NCBI RefSeq assembly: GCF_029167205.1
Contig: NZ_JARFPL010000008.1
Coordinates: 1 to 64,000, forward strand
Direction: 5' to 3'
DNA from: Methanocrinis alkalitolerans
Lineage (GTDB): Archaea > Halobacteriota > Methanosarcinia > Methanotrichales > Methanotrichaceae
Length of the DNA stretch: 64,000 nucleotides
In this document: positions 17,328 through 25,718 of the stretch, piece by piece
Numbering within the stretch: the stretch's first letter is position 1
Layout of the letters: each line of letters begins with the position of its first letter
The notes under the pieces: generated by a model
Told to the model about the DNA's origin: nothing
What the model saw: only the letters and a program-made list of their open reading frames with translations
Database searches by the model: none
Position numbers and translations under genes: made by a program

Positions 17328-17543
17328 ATGGCAGACGATTGGGACGGAGTTCCCGCCGAAGTCATAGAGATCATAGGCAACACCGGGATGCACGGTGAGG
17401 CCACCCAGATCAAGTGCAGAATTCTGGAGGGCAGCAACAAAGGGCGCATCATCACCAGGAACTGCATGGGCCCCATCAGGATGGGGGACGTTCTGATGCT
17501 GCTGGAGACCGCCAGAGAAGCCAAGAAGCTTACCACCAGGTGA
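17328..17543 (+). CDS. rps28e: Small-subunit ribosomal protein S28e
   Basis: 71 aa. The compact OB-fold sequence includes PAEVIEIIGNTGMHGEATQIKC and the end ITRNCMGPIRMGDVLMLLETAREAKKLTTR, typical of S28e. It follows L7Ae by 11 bp and precedes L24e by six bases within the same operon. Confidence 0.96.
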   Translation: MADDWDGVPAEVIEIIGNTGMHGEATQIKCRILEGSNKGRIITRNCMGPIRMGDVLMLLETAREAKKLTTR

Positions 17544-17549
17544 GGTCTC

Positions 17550-17723
17550 ATGGAAGAGAGAAAGTGCTCCTTTTGCAACCGGAATATCGAGGCCGGAACA
17601 GGGAAGATCTACGCCAAGAGGGACGGCACCGTATTCTATTTCTGCTCGTCCAAATGCGAGAAGAACATGACCAAGCTGCGCAGAGTCCCAAGAAGGATCG
17701 AGTGGGCGATCAAAGGGTGGTAG
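17550..17723 (+). CDS. rpl24e: Large-subunit ribosomal protein L24e
   Basis: 57 aa, starting MEERKCSFCNRNIEAGTG. The zinc-binding cysteines CSFC and CSSKCEKN and the conserved KRDGTVFYF and RRIEWAIKG blocks identify L24e. The ATG at 17550 follows the S28e stop by six bases, and the stop at 17721-17723 is followed after three bases by the TTG start of ndk. Confidence 0.95.
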   Translation: MEERKCSFCNRNIEAGTGKIYAKRDGTVFYFCSSKCEKNMTKLRRVPRRIEWAIKGW

Positions 17724-17726
17724 GGC

Positions 17727-18176
17727 TTGGAGAGTACCTTCGTCATGATCAAGCCCGACGGCGTCCAGCGGTGCCTGGTGGGCAAGATCGTCCAGAGGAT
17801 AGAGGCGAAAGGGCTGAAGATAGTTGCCATGAAGATGAGGACCATCCCCCTCGACGTCGCCGAGGAGCATTACGTCGAGCATAAGAAGAAGCCCTTCTTC
17901 GGTGACCTCGTCGGCTTCATCACCTCAGGCCCCTCGGTTCCGATGGTGGTGGAGGGCAAAGACGCCATCTCCGAGGTGAGGAAGATGAACGGGGCGACAA
18001 ACCCCACGAAAGCCCAGCCGGGGACCATTCGGGGAGACTTCGGCCTTGACATGGGGCGGAACGTAATTCACGGCTCCGACTCGCCGGAGTCGGCGGCAAG
18101 AGAGATCGCCCTCCACTTCGAAGAATCCGAAATATCCAGATACACCAGGATAGATGAGGCCTGGCTCTACGAGTGA
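17727..18176 (+). CDS. ndk: Nucleoside diphosphate kinase
   Basis: 149 aa from a TTG start. It transfers the gamma-phosphate between nucleoside di- and triphosphates. The catalytic histidine motif NVIHGSDSPESAAREI and the substrate elements MIKPDGVQR and YVEHKKKPFF are intact. Its place between rpl24e and the aIF5B gene matches the conserved archaeal operon. Confidence 0.96.
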   Translation: MESTFVMIKPDGVQRCLVGKIVQRIEAKGLKIVAMKMRTIPLDVAEEHYVEHKKKPFFGDLVGFITSGPSVPMVVEGKDAISEVRKMNGATNPTKAQPGTIRGDFGLDMGRNVIHGSDSPESAAREIALHFEESEISRYTRIDEAWLYE

Positions 18177-18259
18177 GCCGGGGATACGTCAAGCTAGATT
18201 TCCATGGAGGCGGCCACATCGCAGCCTTTGGAACTGACGGGGTCCGGATGTGATCGGTC

Positions 18260-20071
18260 ATGAAGCAGAAATCGAGGAAGGCGAAGAAGGCGAAGGGTCT
18301 GGCCGAGTCCAACCTGAGAACCCCCATCGTCTGCGTGATGGGCCATGTGGACCACGGCAAGACGACCCTCCTCGACAAGATCAGAGGGACCACCATAGCC
18401 GACGGCGAGGCGGGAGCTATAACCCAGCACATCGGAGCCACCGAGATCCCCCTGAACGTCATCAAGGATGTCTGCGGACCGATATATAGAGGCGACTTCC
18501 AGATCCCGGGCCTCCTATTCATCGACACCCCCGGCCACCATTCCTTCACCTCCCTGCGGAGCAGGGGCGGATCTCTCGCCGACCTCGCCATCCTCATCGT
18601 CGACGTCAACGAGGGGTTCCAGCCCCAGACTATAGAGTCGATAAATATCCTCAAACGCTACCGCACACCCTTTGTGGTGGCAGCGAACAAGATCGACAGG
18701 ATCTCAGGATGGCAGCCGGTGAAAGGGGCGCCCCTCGCCGCGACCCTCAAAGCCCAGAGCGAAAGGGTCCGCGGAGACCTGGACAACCGGATCTACGAGC
18801 TGATAGGGGAGCTTTACAAATACGGCTTCAACTCTGATCGGTACGATCGGATCAGCGACTTCACCAAGAACGTGGGGGTAGTGCCGGTCAGCTCCATCTC
18901 CGGGGAGGGGGTCCCCGACCTTCTGATGGTCCTTCTGGGGCTCGCCCAGAAGTTTTTGAAGGAGAACTTGATGATCAGGGCCAGCGGCCCCGGGGTCGGG
19001 ACAATCCTGGAGGTGAAGGAGGAACGAGGCCTTGGGACCACCCTCGACGTCATACTCTATGACGGCGAGTTTCGGGCCGGAGATACCATCGTCGTGGGGA
19101 CCCTCAAAGAGCCGATCGTCACCAAGATCAGGGCGCTCCTGAAGCCCAGGCCCCTCTCGGAGATCAGGAGCGAAGAACGGTTTCTTCCGGTGAAGCACGT
19201 GGCAGCCGCCAGCGGCGTAAAGGTTTCGGCCCCTCGAATTGAGAGCGCCCTTGCAGGCTCCACGGTTAGGGTGGTGAGCGAGGCCGAAGACGTCGATCTG
19301 GTGGCAGAGGATATCAAGTCGGAGCTGGAGACGGCGAGGATAGATACCGAGAACGTGGGGGTGATCATCAAGACCGACACCATCGGATCTCTCGAGGCGC
19401 TGGTGGGCGAATTGGAGTCCAAGGAGATACCGATCCACGCCGCCGACGTCGGCCCCATCACAAGAAGGGACGTCATCAGGGCGGCGGCGATCCAAGACCC
19501 CCTGTACTCTGCGGTCCTGGGTTTCAACGTCAAGATCCTCCCCGACGCCCTCTCCGAGGTCCAGAAGAGCGACGTGCCGATCTTCCTCTCCGACGTCATC
19601 TACACCCTCATCGAGAACTACGACGACTGGGTCGGCGACCAGAAGATGAGGATGGAGCAGGAGAGGCTCCAGGCGGTGATAAGGCCCGGGATGATCAGGA
19701 TCATTCCAGACTATGTCTTCAGACAGTCCAAGCCCGCGGTCGTCGGGGTCCAGGTGGTGGGCGGCCAGATCACAAATAGCGTCACCCTGATGAGGGAGGA
19801 CGGTGCCGTGGTCGGGACGGTGAAGGGCGTCCAGATGAGCGGCGAGAACGTCGGATCCGCCAGCGTCGGAAAGGAGGTGGCGGTCTCCATAGACGGGCCC
19901 ACCGTCGGCCGCCAGATCCACGAGGGCGACATCCTCTACGTCAACATCCCCGAGCGGCACGTCAAGATCATCGAGGCCGAGCTGAAGCAGAGGTTCTCCG
20001 AGGACGAGCTGGAGGCTCTGGAGAAGTTTCTGGAGATCAAGAGGAATAAAGACCCCTTCTGGGGTCGATGA
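18260..20071 (+). CDS. infB: Translation initiation factor aIF5B (IF2-like)
   Basis: 603 aa. GTPase for ribosomal subunit joining. The G domain carries GHVDHGKT (about residue 28), the G2 threonine region, DTPGHHSF (G3) and NKID (G4). The C-terminal domains contain the family segments AADVGPITRRDV and IIPDYVFRQSKPAVVGVQV. Length and the absence of a long N-terminal extension match archaeal aIF5B, and no intein is present. It lies 83 bp downstream of ndk, last in the ribosomal operon. Confidence 0.96.
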   Translation: MKQKSRKAKKAKGLAESNLRTPIVCVMGHVDHGKTTLLDKIRGTTIADGEAGAITQHIGATEIPLNVIKDVCGPIYRGDFQIPGLLFIDTPGHHSFTSLRSRGGSLADLAILIVDVNEGFQPQTIESINILKRYRTPFVVAANKIDRISGWQPVKGAPLAATLKAQSERVRGDLDNRIYELIGELYKYGFNSDRYDRISDFTKNVGVVPVSSISGEGVPDLLMVLLGLAQKFLKENLMIRASGPGVGTILEVKEERGLGTTLDVILYDGEFRAGDTIVVGTLKEPIVTKIRALLKPRPLSEIRSEERFLPVKHVAAASGVKVSAPRIESALAGSTVRVVSEAEDVDLVAEDIKSELETARIDTENVGVIIKTDTIGSLEALVGELESKEIPIHAADVGPITRRDVIRAAAIQDPLYSAVLGFNVKILPDALSEVQKSDVPIFLSDVIYTLIENYDDWVGDQKMRMEQERLQAVIRPGMIRIIPDYVFRQSKPAVVGVQVVGGQITNSVTLMREDGAVVGTVKGVQMSGENVGSASVGKEVAVSIDGPTVGRQIHEGDILYVNIPERHVKIIEAELKQRFSEDELEALEKFLEIKRNKDPFWGR

Positions 20072-20505
20072 TCCTCTCGATCCTCTTCATGAAGCCGAAA
20101 GCTCCACAGAAACTCCTGATCCAAGGTCTCTATCGAAAGCCCATCCATCGCCGATCCAATCGCCCTTTTGCGCCGACATTTTGGAGGGGTGGGGCAGAAG
20201 GACGGCCCCTTCGGTACCTCCGGCCAGAAACATTATATATTTTTGTTTGATATCCCAGTCTGGGGCTGGACCTCAACCGACGGAGTGGAGAAGGTCGGAC
20301 CGATTTCGACCGGAGAAGGGCAGAAGGGATGAGCGAGTTCGACCTTTTAATCCCATCGAAGAGTCCGGATCCCAAGAGATGTGGCGGCGTTGAGCGGTGG
20401 AGAAGGTATGATCGCCAGCGGTGGATATCGCATCATCCGGTCGAAGATCTCCGGATAGATCTGCAATAACAAAGGTAGGACGAGAGGATAGAGGGTGATA
20501 TTGAG
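20072..20505. other. 434-bp spacer without a supported gene
   Basis: Only short frames lie here. One AT-rich site, ACATTATATATTTTTG around 20230-20246, looks like a strong TATA box for rightward transcription, but it lies over 250 bp before the next ATG (20506). A long leader or an undetected small RNA is possible; I see no tRNA-like or CRISPR structure. Confidence 0.4.
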
Positions 20506-20943
20506 ATGAGGACATCCGTTGTGCTTTTAGGGCTGATGGCCTTGGTACTTCCGTTGGTCGCCCCGGCGGGCGGCCAGGTCGAATTCGCCTTTGGAGAGGA
20601 GGGGGCCCAGGAGCGGTTCGAGAAGGGGATAGGCGGCCCCTGGATCGTCAGCGAGAAGGAGGATAGAGGTTGGCACCCCTTCACCTTCACCAAAGCTGAG
20701 TTTCCCGACTTCAGGACCGCGTTCCAAAAGGAGATAGAGGAGGCGAAGGGCGACCTCGACGATCTCGCCCTTCTGGGTTACGTATCGATAGTCAGCGGCA
20801 ACTTGACGGTGGCAGACCCTGTGGAGGGCGGGTTTACGATACCCCAGCTTGCAGGAACTTACCCGATATACGGGATCGTAGACGAGGAGGAGGGGCTCAG
20901 GGCCCTTTATATCGACCTGGCGCCGGATGATCAGGTCGCCTGA
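20506..20943 (+). CDS. Small secreted protein of unknown function
   Basis: 145 aa. The signal peptide (MRTSVVLLGLMALVLPLVAPAGG) is followed by an acidic mature protein with mixed strands and helices, including a charged helix FRTAFQKEIEEAKGDLDDLALL and a beta-rich C-terminus. No family recognised and no cysteine present. It precedes glnA by about 150 bp on the same strand, but glnA has its own promoter, so a functional link is not indicated. Confidence 0.6.
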   Translation: MRTSVVLLGLMALVLPLVAPAGGQVEFAFGEEGAQERFEKGIGGPWIVSEKEDRGWHPFTFTKAEFPDFRTAFQKEIEEAKGDLDDLALLGYVSIVSGNLTVADPVEGGFTIPQLAGTYPIYGIVDEEEGLRALYIDLAPDDQVA

Positions 20944-21041
20944 TCTGAGGATCAACGATCTGAGGATCAGTTTTCTATTTTTCTCCGGCGTTCGAGGGTT
21001 TTTCGATCTTAAAACTTCATATCTATTGTGAAATCGTCTCA

Positions 21042-21053
21042 AAAAGATATAAA
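21042..21053 (+). promoter_or_regulatory. TATA box of glnA
   Basis: AAAAGATATAAA, about 40 bp before the preferred glnA ATG at 21093. Expected initiation about 25 bp downstream falls after the earlier ATG at 21063, which supports the later start. Confidence 0.6.
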
Positions 21054-21092
21054 TCGCCGGGGATGACTCTTTTGTCCGGAGGCAAAAAAGAG

Positions 21093-22430
21093 ATGGTAAC
21101 GTCGTCCAGCAAGGATAAGGTGTTTGAGGCGATCGAATCAAAGGGCGTCAAGTTCGTAAGATTGTGGTTCACAGACATTCTGGGGCTCCCCAAGAGCTTT
21201 GCAATCTCTCCATCGGAGCTGGAAGGGGCTTTTGAGGAGGGCATGGGCTTCGACGGCTCGTCGATCCAGGGGTTCGCCCGGATCGAAGAGAGCGACATGG
21301 TAGCTAAGCCCGACCCCGAGACCTTTTCGATCCTCCCATGGAGGGCGAAGGAGGGTCAGAACGTCGGGAGGATGTTCTGCGACATCCTCCAGCCGGACGG
21401 TAGCCCCTATGAGGGCGACCCGAGGTACGTCTTGAAGAGGAACCTGGCGGCTCTGAAGGATATGGGCTACGACCTCTACGTCGGCCCGGAGCTGGAGTAC
21501 TTCTACTTCAAAGACGACCGTGGGACCGATATCCTGGACAAGGGCGGCTACTTCGACGCCATGACGACGATGGACGCGGGGAGCAACCTGCGACGGGACA
21601 CGATCCTGACCCTGGAGTCGATGGGGATCAACGTCGAGTACAGCCACCACGAGGTCGCCCCCTCCCAGCACGAGATAGACCTCCGCTACCAGGAGGCGCA
21701 GAAGATGGCCGACATCGTCATGACCTACAGGATCGTCGTCAAGGAGATAGCCCAGCAGCACGGCTACTACGCCACCTTCATGCCGAAACCGATCTTTGGG
21801 GAGAACGGGACGGGGATGCACGTCCACCAGTCGCTCTTCAAAGGGGGAAGAAACGCCTTCTTCGACCCCGACGACGGATACAACCTCTCCGATTTGGGCA
21901 AGCACTACATAGCGGGTCTTATGAAGAACGCTCCCGTCATCACGGCGGTGACGAACCAGTGGGTCAACTCCTATAAGAGGCTCGTCCCCGGATACGAGGC
22001 TCCAGTCTACATATCTTGGGCCAGGAGGAACAGGTCGGCTCTCGTCCGGATGCCGATGTACAAGCCCGGAAAGGAGAACGCCACCAGGGTCGAGTATCGG
22101 AGCCCAGACCCAGGCGCCAACCCCTACCTCGCCTTTGCGGTGATGCTCGCCGCCGGGATGGACGGGGTCAAGAACAAGTACGAGCTTCCCGAGCCGATCG
22201 AGCGGGACATATTCAAGATGACCGAGGCGGAGAAGGAGAAAGCCGGGATCATGTCCCTCCCCGGAAGCCTCATCGAGGCTCTGGCCCTCACCGAGAATAG
22301 CGACCTCATGAGAGAGGCGCTGGGCGAGCATGTCTTCACCAACTTCATAGCATCGAAGAAGGTGGAGTGGGACGAGTACAGGACCGATGTCAGCAAGTGG
22401 GAGATCGAGAAGTATCTGCCTCTGCTTTAG
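21093..22430 (+). CDS. glnA: Glutamine synthetase type I
   Basis: 445 aa. ATP-dependent amidation of glutamate with ammonia. Visible landmarks are DGSSIQGF near residue 55, YVGPELEYF, NVEYSHHEVAPSQHEIDLRY, the ATP-site segment ATFMPKPIFGENGTGMHVHQS, and NRSALVRMP with RVEYRSPDPGANPYLAF. There is no 25-residue insertion, and the C-terminus lacks a typical adenylylation tyrosine loop, consistent with the GSI-alpha group. The ATG at 21093 has GGAGG ten bases upstream. Followed by amt and glnK, forming a nitrogen-assimilation block. Confidence 0.96.
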   Translation: MVTSSSKDKVFEAIESKGVKFVRLWFTDILGLPKSFAISPSELEGAFEEGMGFDGSSIQGFARIEESDMVAKPDPETFSILPWRAKEGQNVGRMFCDILQPDGSPYEGDPRYVLKRNLAALKDMGYDLYVGPELEYFYFKDDRGTDILDKGGYFDAMTTMDAGSNLRRDTILTLESMGINVEYSHHEVAPSQHEIDLRYQEAQKMADIVMTYRIVVKEIAQQHGYYATFMPKPIFGENGTGMHVHQSLFKGGRNAFFDPDDGYNLSDLGKHYIAGLMKNAPVITAVTNQWVNSYKRLVPGYEAPVYISWARRNRSALVRMPMYKPGKENATRVEYRSPDPGANPYLAFAVMLAAGMDGVKNKYELPEPIERDIFKMTEAEKEKAGIMSLPGSLIEALALTENSDLMREALGEHVFTNFIASKKVEWDEYRTDVSKWEIEKYLPLL

Positions 22431-22592
22431 GCGGCCAGACCGGCGAAGCTGACGGCAAACTCCGTCGTCCGGATCGATGGGAAAACACCCTCCGGACGAC
22501 CCCCCTTTTTCGCAGCCGGTCTTTTTGAATTCGGCGGTTCTTCTATCGACGGTCTGCGGGGATCTTTTATCTTCATTTGGTCAAGTCTTCGT

Positions 22593-22607
22593 TATGAAAA
22601 TTTCATA
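22593..22607. promoter_or_regulatory. Odd-centred palindrome upstream of amt, candidate operator
   Basis: TATGAAA-A-TTTCATA lies just upstream of the AT-rich promoter of amt (TATA candidates at 22634-22642 and 22644-22652). Its position fits a nitrogen-responsive regulator site, but it does not match the GGAA-N6-TTCC NrpR operator. Amt appears leaderless: no ribosome-binding site precedes the ATG at 22674. Confidence 0.35.
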
Positions 22608-22673
22608 TATCTTAGGATTCTAACATATTAAAACATAAATATGCTTATTAAATAGACGCCTTTCTCTCAATTC

Positions 22674-23945
22674 ATGAATCTGCCTTTGCGCGCGATCTTC
22701 CTGTTGGCTGCGCTCTTTGGGATCGTGGGGAACGTCGCTGCCGAGTCCGAGATAAACTCTGCCGACAACGCCTGGGTCCTCTTCAGCGCCGCCCTCGTCC
22801 TTCTCATGATCCCCGGGGTGGGGCTCTTCTACGGAGGGATGGTCAGAAAGAAGAACGCCATATCGACGATAATATTCAGCTTTGCGATCATGGGGACGAT
22901 AAGCCTCCAGTGGATCCTTGTCGGGTACACCCTCGCCTTCGGCACCGACATCGGCGGCGTCATCGGTGGCCTGGATCATCTGGGCCTCCGAGGGGTGGGG
23001 ATGGAGGCGATGGAGGGGTTGTCCATACCATCCCTCACCTTCATGATATTCCAGGCGATGTTCGCCGTCATCACCGTCTCCCTGATCACGGGGAGCTACG
23101 TCGAGAGGATCAAGTTCAGCTCATTTCTCGTCTTCTCCCTCGCCTGGGCGACCCTCGTCTACGACCCCATAGCCCACTGGGTTTGGGGCGGCGGCTTCCT
23201 CTCCGCCATGGGGGCCCTCGACTTCGCCGGCGGGATCGTCGTCCACATCAGCGCTGGGGTCTCTGCTCTCGCGATAGCGATGGTCATCGGTCCCAGGAGG
23301 GGCTTTGGGAGGGACCCGATGGAGCCCCACAACATACCCACCACAGTTCTGGGGGCTGCCCTCCTCTGGTTTGGGTGGTTTGGGTTCAACGCTGGGTCAG
23401 CCTTGGCCGCCGACGGGATCGCAGCCAACGCCTTCGTCGCCACCAACACCTCCGCCGCCGCTGCGGCGACGACCTGGATGTTCCTCTCCTGGCGGGACCG
23501 GGCGCCGAGCGCCCTGGGGATCGTGACGGGGGCGGTGGCGGGGCTTGCGGCAATAACGCCTGCCGCCGGGTTTGTGACCCCCATCGCCGCGGTGCCGATA
23601 GGCGTAGGCGCCGCCATCGTCGGCTACTATGCGATCCTCTTCATCCGGGGCGGCAGGAGGGTCGACGACTCCCTGGACGTCCTCGCCTGCCACGGGATCG
23701 GGTCGACCTGGGGGGTCGTCGCCACTGGGATCTTCGCCTCCATCGGCGCCTCGGGCCTTCTTGCGGGCAACCCCTCCCAGCTCTTCGTCCAGACGGCGGC
23801 AGTCGCCATAGTCTGGGTCTACTCCTTCGTCGCCACCTTCGTGATCGCAAAGGCGGTGGATGCGGCCATGGGCCTTCGGGTCGGCAACGACGAGGAGGCG
23901 GTGGGCCTCGACATCAGCCAGCACGGCGAGGGGGCTTACGTCTGA
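22674..23945 (+). CDS. amt: Ammonium transporter (Amt family)
   Basis: 423 aa. After a short N-terminal hydrophobic signal (LRAIFLLAALFGIVGNVAA) the protein begins its Amt helices with NAWVLFSAALVLLMIPGVGLFYGGMVRKKN. Family blocks for the pore are visible: DFAGGIVVHISAGVSAL with the first pore histidine, LLWFGWFGFNAGSAL, and CHGIGSTWGVVATGIF with the second conserved His. About 11 membrane helices, ending in a short cytoplasmic tail that the P-II protein would contact. The downstream glnK completes the conserved amtB-glnK pair. Confidence 0.95.
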   Translation: MNLPLRAIFLLAALFGIVGNVAAESEINSADNAWVLFSAALVLLMIPGVGLFYGGMVRKKNAISTIIFSFAIMGTISLQWILVGYTLAFGTDIGGVIGGLDHLGLRGVGMEAMEGLSIPSLTFMIFQAMFAVITVSLITGSYVERIKFSSFLVFSLAWATLVYDPIAHWVWGGGFLSAMGALDFAGGIVVHISAGVSALAIAMVIGPRRGFGRDPMEPHNIPTTVLGAALLWFGWFGFNAGSALAADGIAANAFVATNTSAAAAATTWMFLSWRDRAPSALGIVTGAVAGLAAITPAAGFVTPIAAVPIGVGAAIVGYYAILFIRGGRRVDDSLDVLACHGIGSTWGVVATGIFASIGASGLLAGNPSQLFVQTAAVAIVWVYSFVATFVIAKAVDAAMGLRVGNDEEAVGLDISQHGEGAYV

Positions 23946-24009
23946 AGAGCTCGGTGAAGATGGTGGGGTTGGGGGTTGTAGTTCGAAGCGGATCTAGGAG
24001 GATTCTGAG

Positions 24010-24348
24010 ATGAAGAAGGTTGAGGCTATAATAAGGCCCGAGAGGCTCAGCTCGGTGAGAAAGGTCCTGGACAAAAACGGCTTTCCCGGCATGTCGGCGA
24101 CGGAGATCAAGGGGCGGGGCCGCCAGAAGGGGGTATCCCTCCAGTGGCGGGCCGGCGACTACAAGGTGGAGTTTCTCCCGAAGGTGAAGCTGGAGGTGGT
24201 GGTGGAGGACGAAGACGCCGACCGGCTCATCGACCTCATCTGCGATGCCGCCCACACCGGCGAGGCGGGGGACGGCAAGATCTTCGTCTACCCGGTGGTG
24301 GACGTCATCAGGGTGAGGACGAGGGAGAGGGGGTCGGGGGCGGTATAA
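24010..24348 (+). CDS. glnK: Nitrogen regulatory protein P-II
   Basis: 112 aa. Trimeric signal protein that senses 2-oxoglutarate and ATP/ADP and blocks Amt. MKKVEAIIRPERL and the core GMSATEIKGRGRQKG precede the T-loop GVSLQWRAGDYKVEFLPKVK; the C-terminal nucleotide-binding GEAGDGKIFVYPVVDVIRVRT is intact. GGAGG lies eight bases upstream of the ATG. A broken second copy of its 3' half lies at 25064-25589. A T-rich stretch follows (24391-24419). Confidence 0.95.
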   Translation: MKKVEAIIRPERLSSVRKVLDKNGFPGMSATEIKGRGRQKGVSLQWRAGDYKVEFLPKVKLEVVVEDEDADRLIDLICDAAHTGEAGDGKIFVYPVVDVIRVRTRERGSGAV

Positions 24349-24390
24349 CCGCAGTGCACCCCCCTTCTCCGATCCGCCCTTCCCCGCCCC

Positions 24391-24419
24391 AAAGCTTTTT
24401 TAATTCCTCCCTTTTCCCC
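24391..24419 (+). terminator. T-rich terminator after glnK
   Basis: AAGCTTTTTTAATTCCTCCCTTTTCCCC lies about 45 bp past the glnK stop, in the convergent gap to the GNAT gene, which ends at 24400 on the other strand. Confidence 0.45.
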
Positions 24420-24966
24420 TGACCTCGAAGAACCGGCTTTTGGCGAGGCTGTAGCGGCGCCCCCGATATACAACGCCGTTCACCTCCTTCTCGGCCGATC
24501 CCTCGAAGGTCATCCCCAGCTTTTCGGCGACCTTCACCGAGGCGGCGTTCTCGGTGGCCATGGAGGCGAAGAGCCTCTCCACCCCAAGATTCGAGAAGGC
24601 GTACTCGACGAGGCCCGCCACCGCCTCTGAGGCGAAGCCTCGGCCCTGATATTCGGGGAGGATCACGTAGAAGATCTGGATCTCGCCGGGTTCCAGGTCG
24701 ACTGGGGCCATGCCGCAGGAGCCAACGAACTTTCCCATCTCCTTCTCGACGACGGCCATGGCGAAGATCGGCTCCTCCGCGTCGTAGGAGGCGATCACCG
24801 CATTCAGGAGGCCTCGGACGGCCTCCTTAGTCTTCTGCTCTGGCGTCATGTCCAGGAGCCTTGTCGCCGCCTCATCGCTGAAGAAGGAGCGCATCGGCCC
24901 GAAGTCATCGAAGACGTGGCGCCTGATTTTGAGCCGGTCGGTCTCGATGGAGGGTGGAACTATCAT
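24400..24966 (-). CDS. GNAT-family N-acetyltransferase (RimJ/RimL type)
   Basis: About 188 aa from the ATG at 24966 (starts at 24975 and 24990 are also open). The acetyl-CoA loop is ILPEYQGRGFASEA, preceded by KFVGSCGMAPVDLEPGEIQIFYV and followed by LFASMATENAASVKVAEKLGM, the standard pattern of the RimJ/RimL-like group that acetylates protein N-termini or small amines. Substrate unknown. A TTTTATGGAT box about 30 bp upstream suggests a short or absent leader. Convergent with glnK. Confidence 0.85.
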   Translation of the reverse strand: MIVPPSIETDRLKIRRHVFDDFGPMRSFFSDEAATRLLDMTPEQKTKEAVRGLLNAVIASYDAEEPIFAMAVVEKEMGKFVGSCGMAPVDLEPGEIQIFYVILPEYQGRGFASEAVAGLVEYAFSNLGVERLFASMATENAASVKVAEKLGMTFEGSAEKEVNGVVYRGRRYSLAKSRFFEVRGKGRN

Positions 24967-25063
24967 GATCGACATTCGGCGCCGATCCATAAAAGGCGGT
25001 CGGTGGCGAGGGCGCCTGGAGGGCGGGATCGTGCGAAGGGCGCTCCCGCGGCGCCGGGGGTGC

Positions 25064-25589
25064 GGGCGGGGCCGCCAGAAGCGGGGTATCCCTCCAGCGG
25101 TGGGCCGGAGACTACAAGGTGGAGTTTCTCCCCAAGGTGAAGTCGGAGGTGGTGGTGGAGGACGAAGACGCCGACCGGCTCATCGACCTCATCTGCGATG
25201 CCGCCCACACCGGCGAGGCGGGGGACGGCAAGATCTTCGTCTACCCGGTGGTGGATCCGGCATTCCGCAGTAAGTCTATGCAAAATTAAGATTTTATTGC
25301 TTGCCAAAATGTGCATAAATTCAAACGTTTAACTCAAATTTTGTTTAAAATAATTTTACTAGAATTTGTCAACACGATATTAACAATTCAGTATATTATA
25401 AAAATTTAATAATTATATTCTTATTCTTTATGAAGCTGGCCTTATTTGATCTCTATACAGAGTCGATTGATATCTATTCTCAAAAAATCGATAGCAGGAA
25501 AATTAATGAGCGTTCAAACCGTTAATGCGAAATGCCGGGTGGATGCCATCAGGGTGAGGACGAGGGAGAGGGGGTCGGGGGCGGTATAG
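25064..25589 (+). pseudogene. Second, broken copy of glnK interrupted by a MITE
   Basis: 25064-25256 matches 24113-24302 of the intact glnK with only a handful of differences, and 25545-25589 matches its 3' end with one difference. The 5' half of the gene is absent. An extra C near 25082 (AGAAGCGGGG against AGAAGGGGG) shifts the frame, and a 282-bp element splits the last codons. Without the insertion the sequence reads VVDAIRVRTRERGSGAV then stop. The duplication is recent by its similarity, and the copy cannot make a P-II protein. Confidence 0.85.
25251..25544. mobile_element. Complete 282-bp AT-rich MITE-like element, copy 2, with target duplication
   Basis: The element occupies 25257-25538. 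Its ends are imperfect 17-bp inverted repeats: CCGGCATTCCGCAGTAA at the left and, on the other strand, CCGGCATTTCGCATTAA at the right. GTGGAT is repeated directly at 25251-25256 and 25539-25544. The interior is strongly AT-rich and has no credible gene. Half of it (25257-25380) is repeated inverted at 1-124. It lies inside the glnK pseudogene, so it inserted after or during that decay. Confidence 0.85.
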
Positions 25590-25718
25590 CTATCCCCTCC
25601 TCCGAGGCCGCCTCCCGCCGGGGGCGCTGGAGTTTGCGAGCGTGCCGGGGATGGAGCTGGGTCGGGGTGCGGGGACGGGCCGCCCGTCACGTCTCCTCCG
25701 GCTTTACCCTATTCGAGC

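Noticed and set aside
18704..19960. Long minus-strand open frame of 418 codons opposite aIF5B
   Set aside because: It is a shadow of high-GC codon use; the plus-strand protein is unambiguous. Similar long shadows oppose glnA, gltB2, mcm and truD.
25064..25256. Second functional P-II gene
   Set aside because: The 5' half is absent, an extra base shifts the frame and a MITE splits the last codons.
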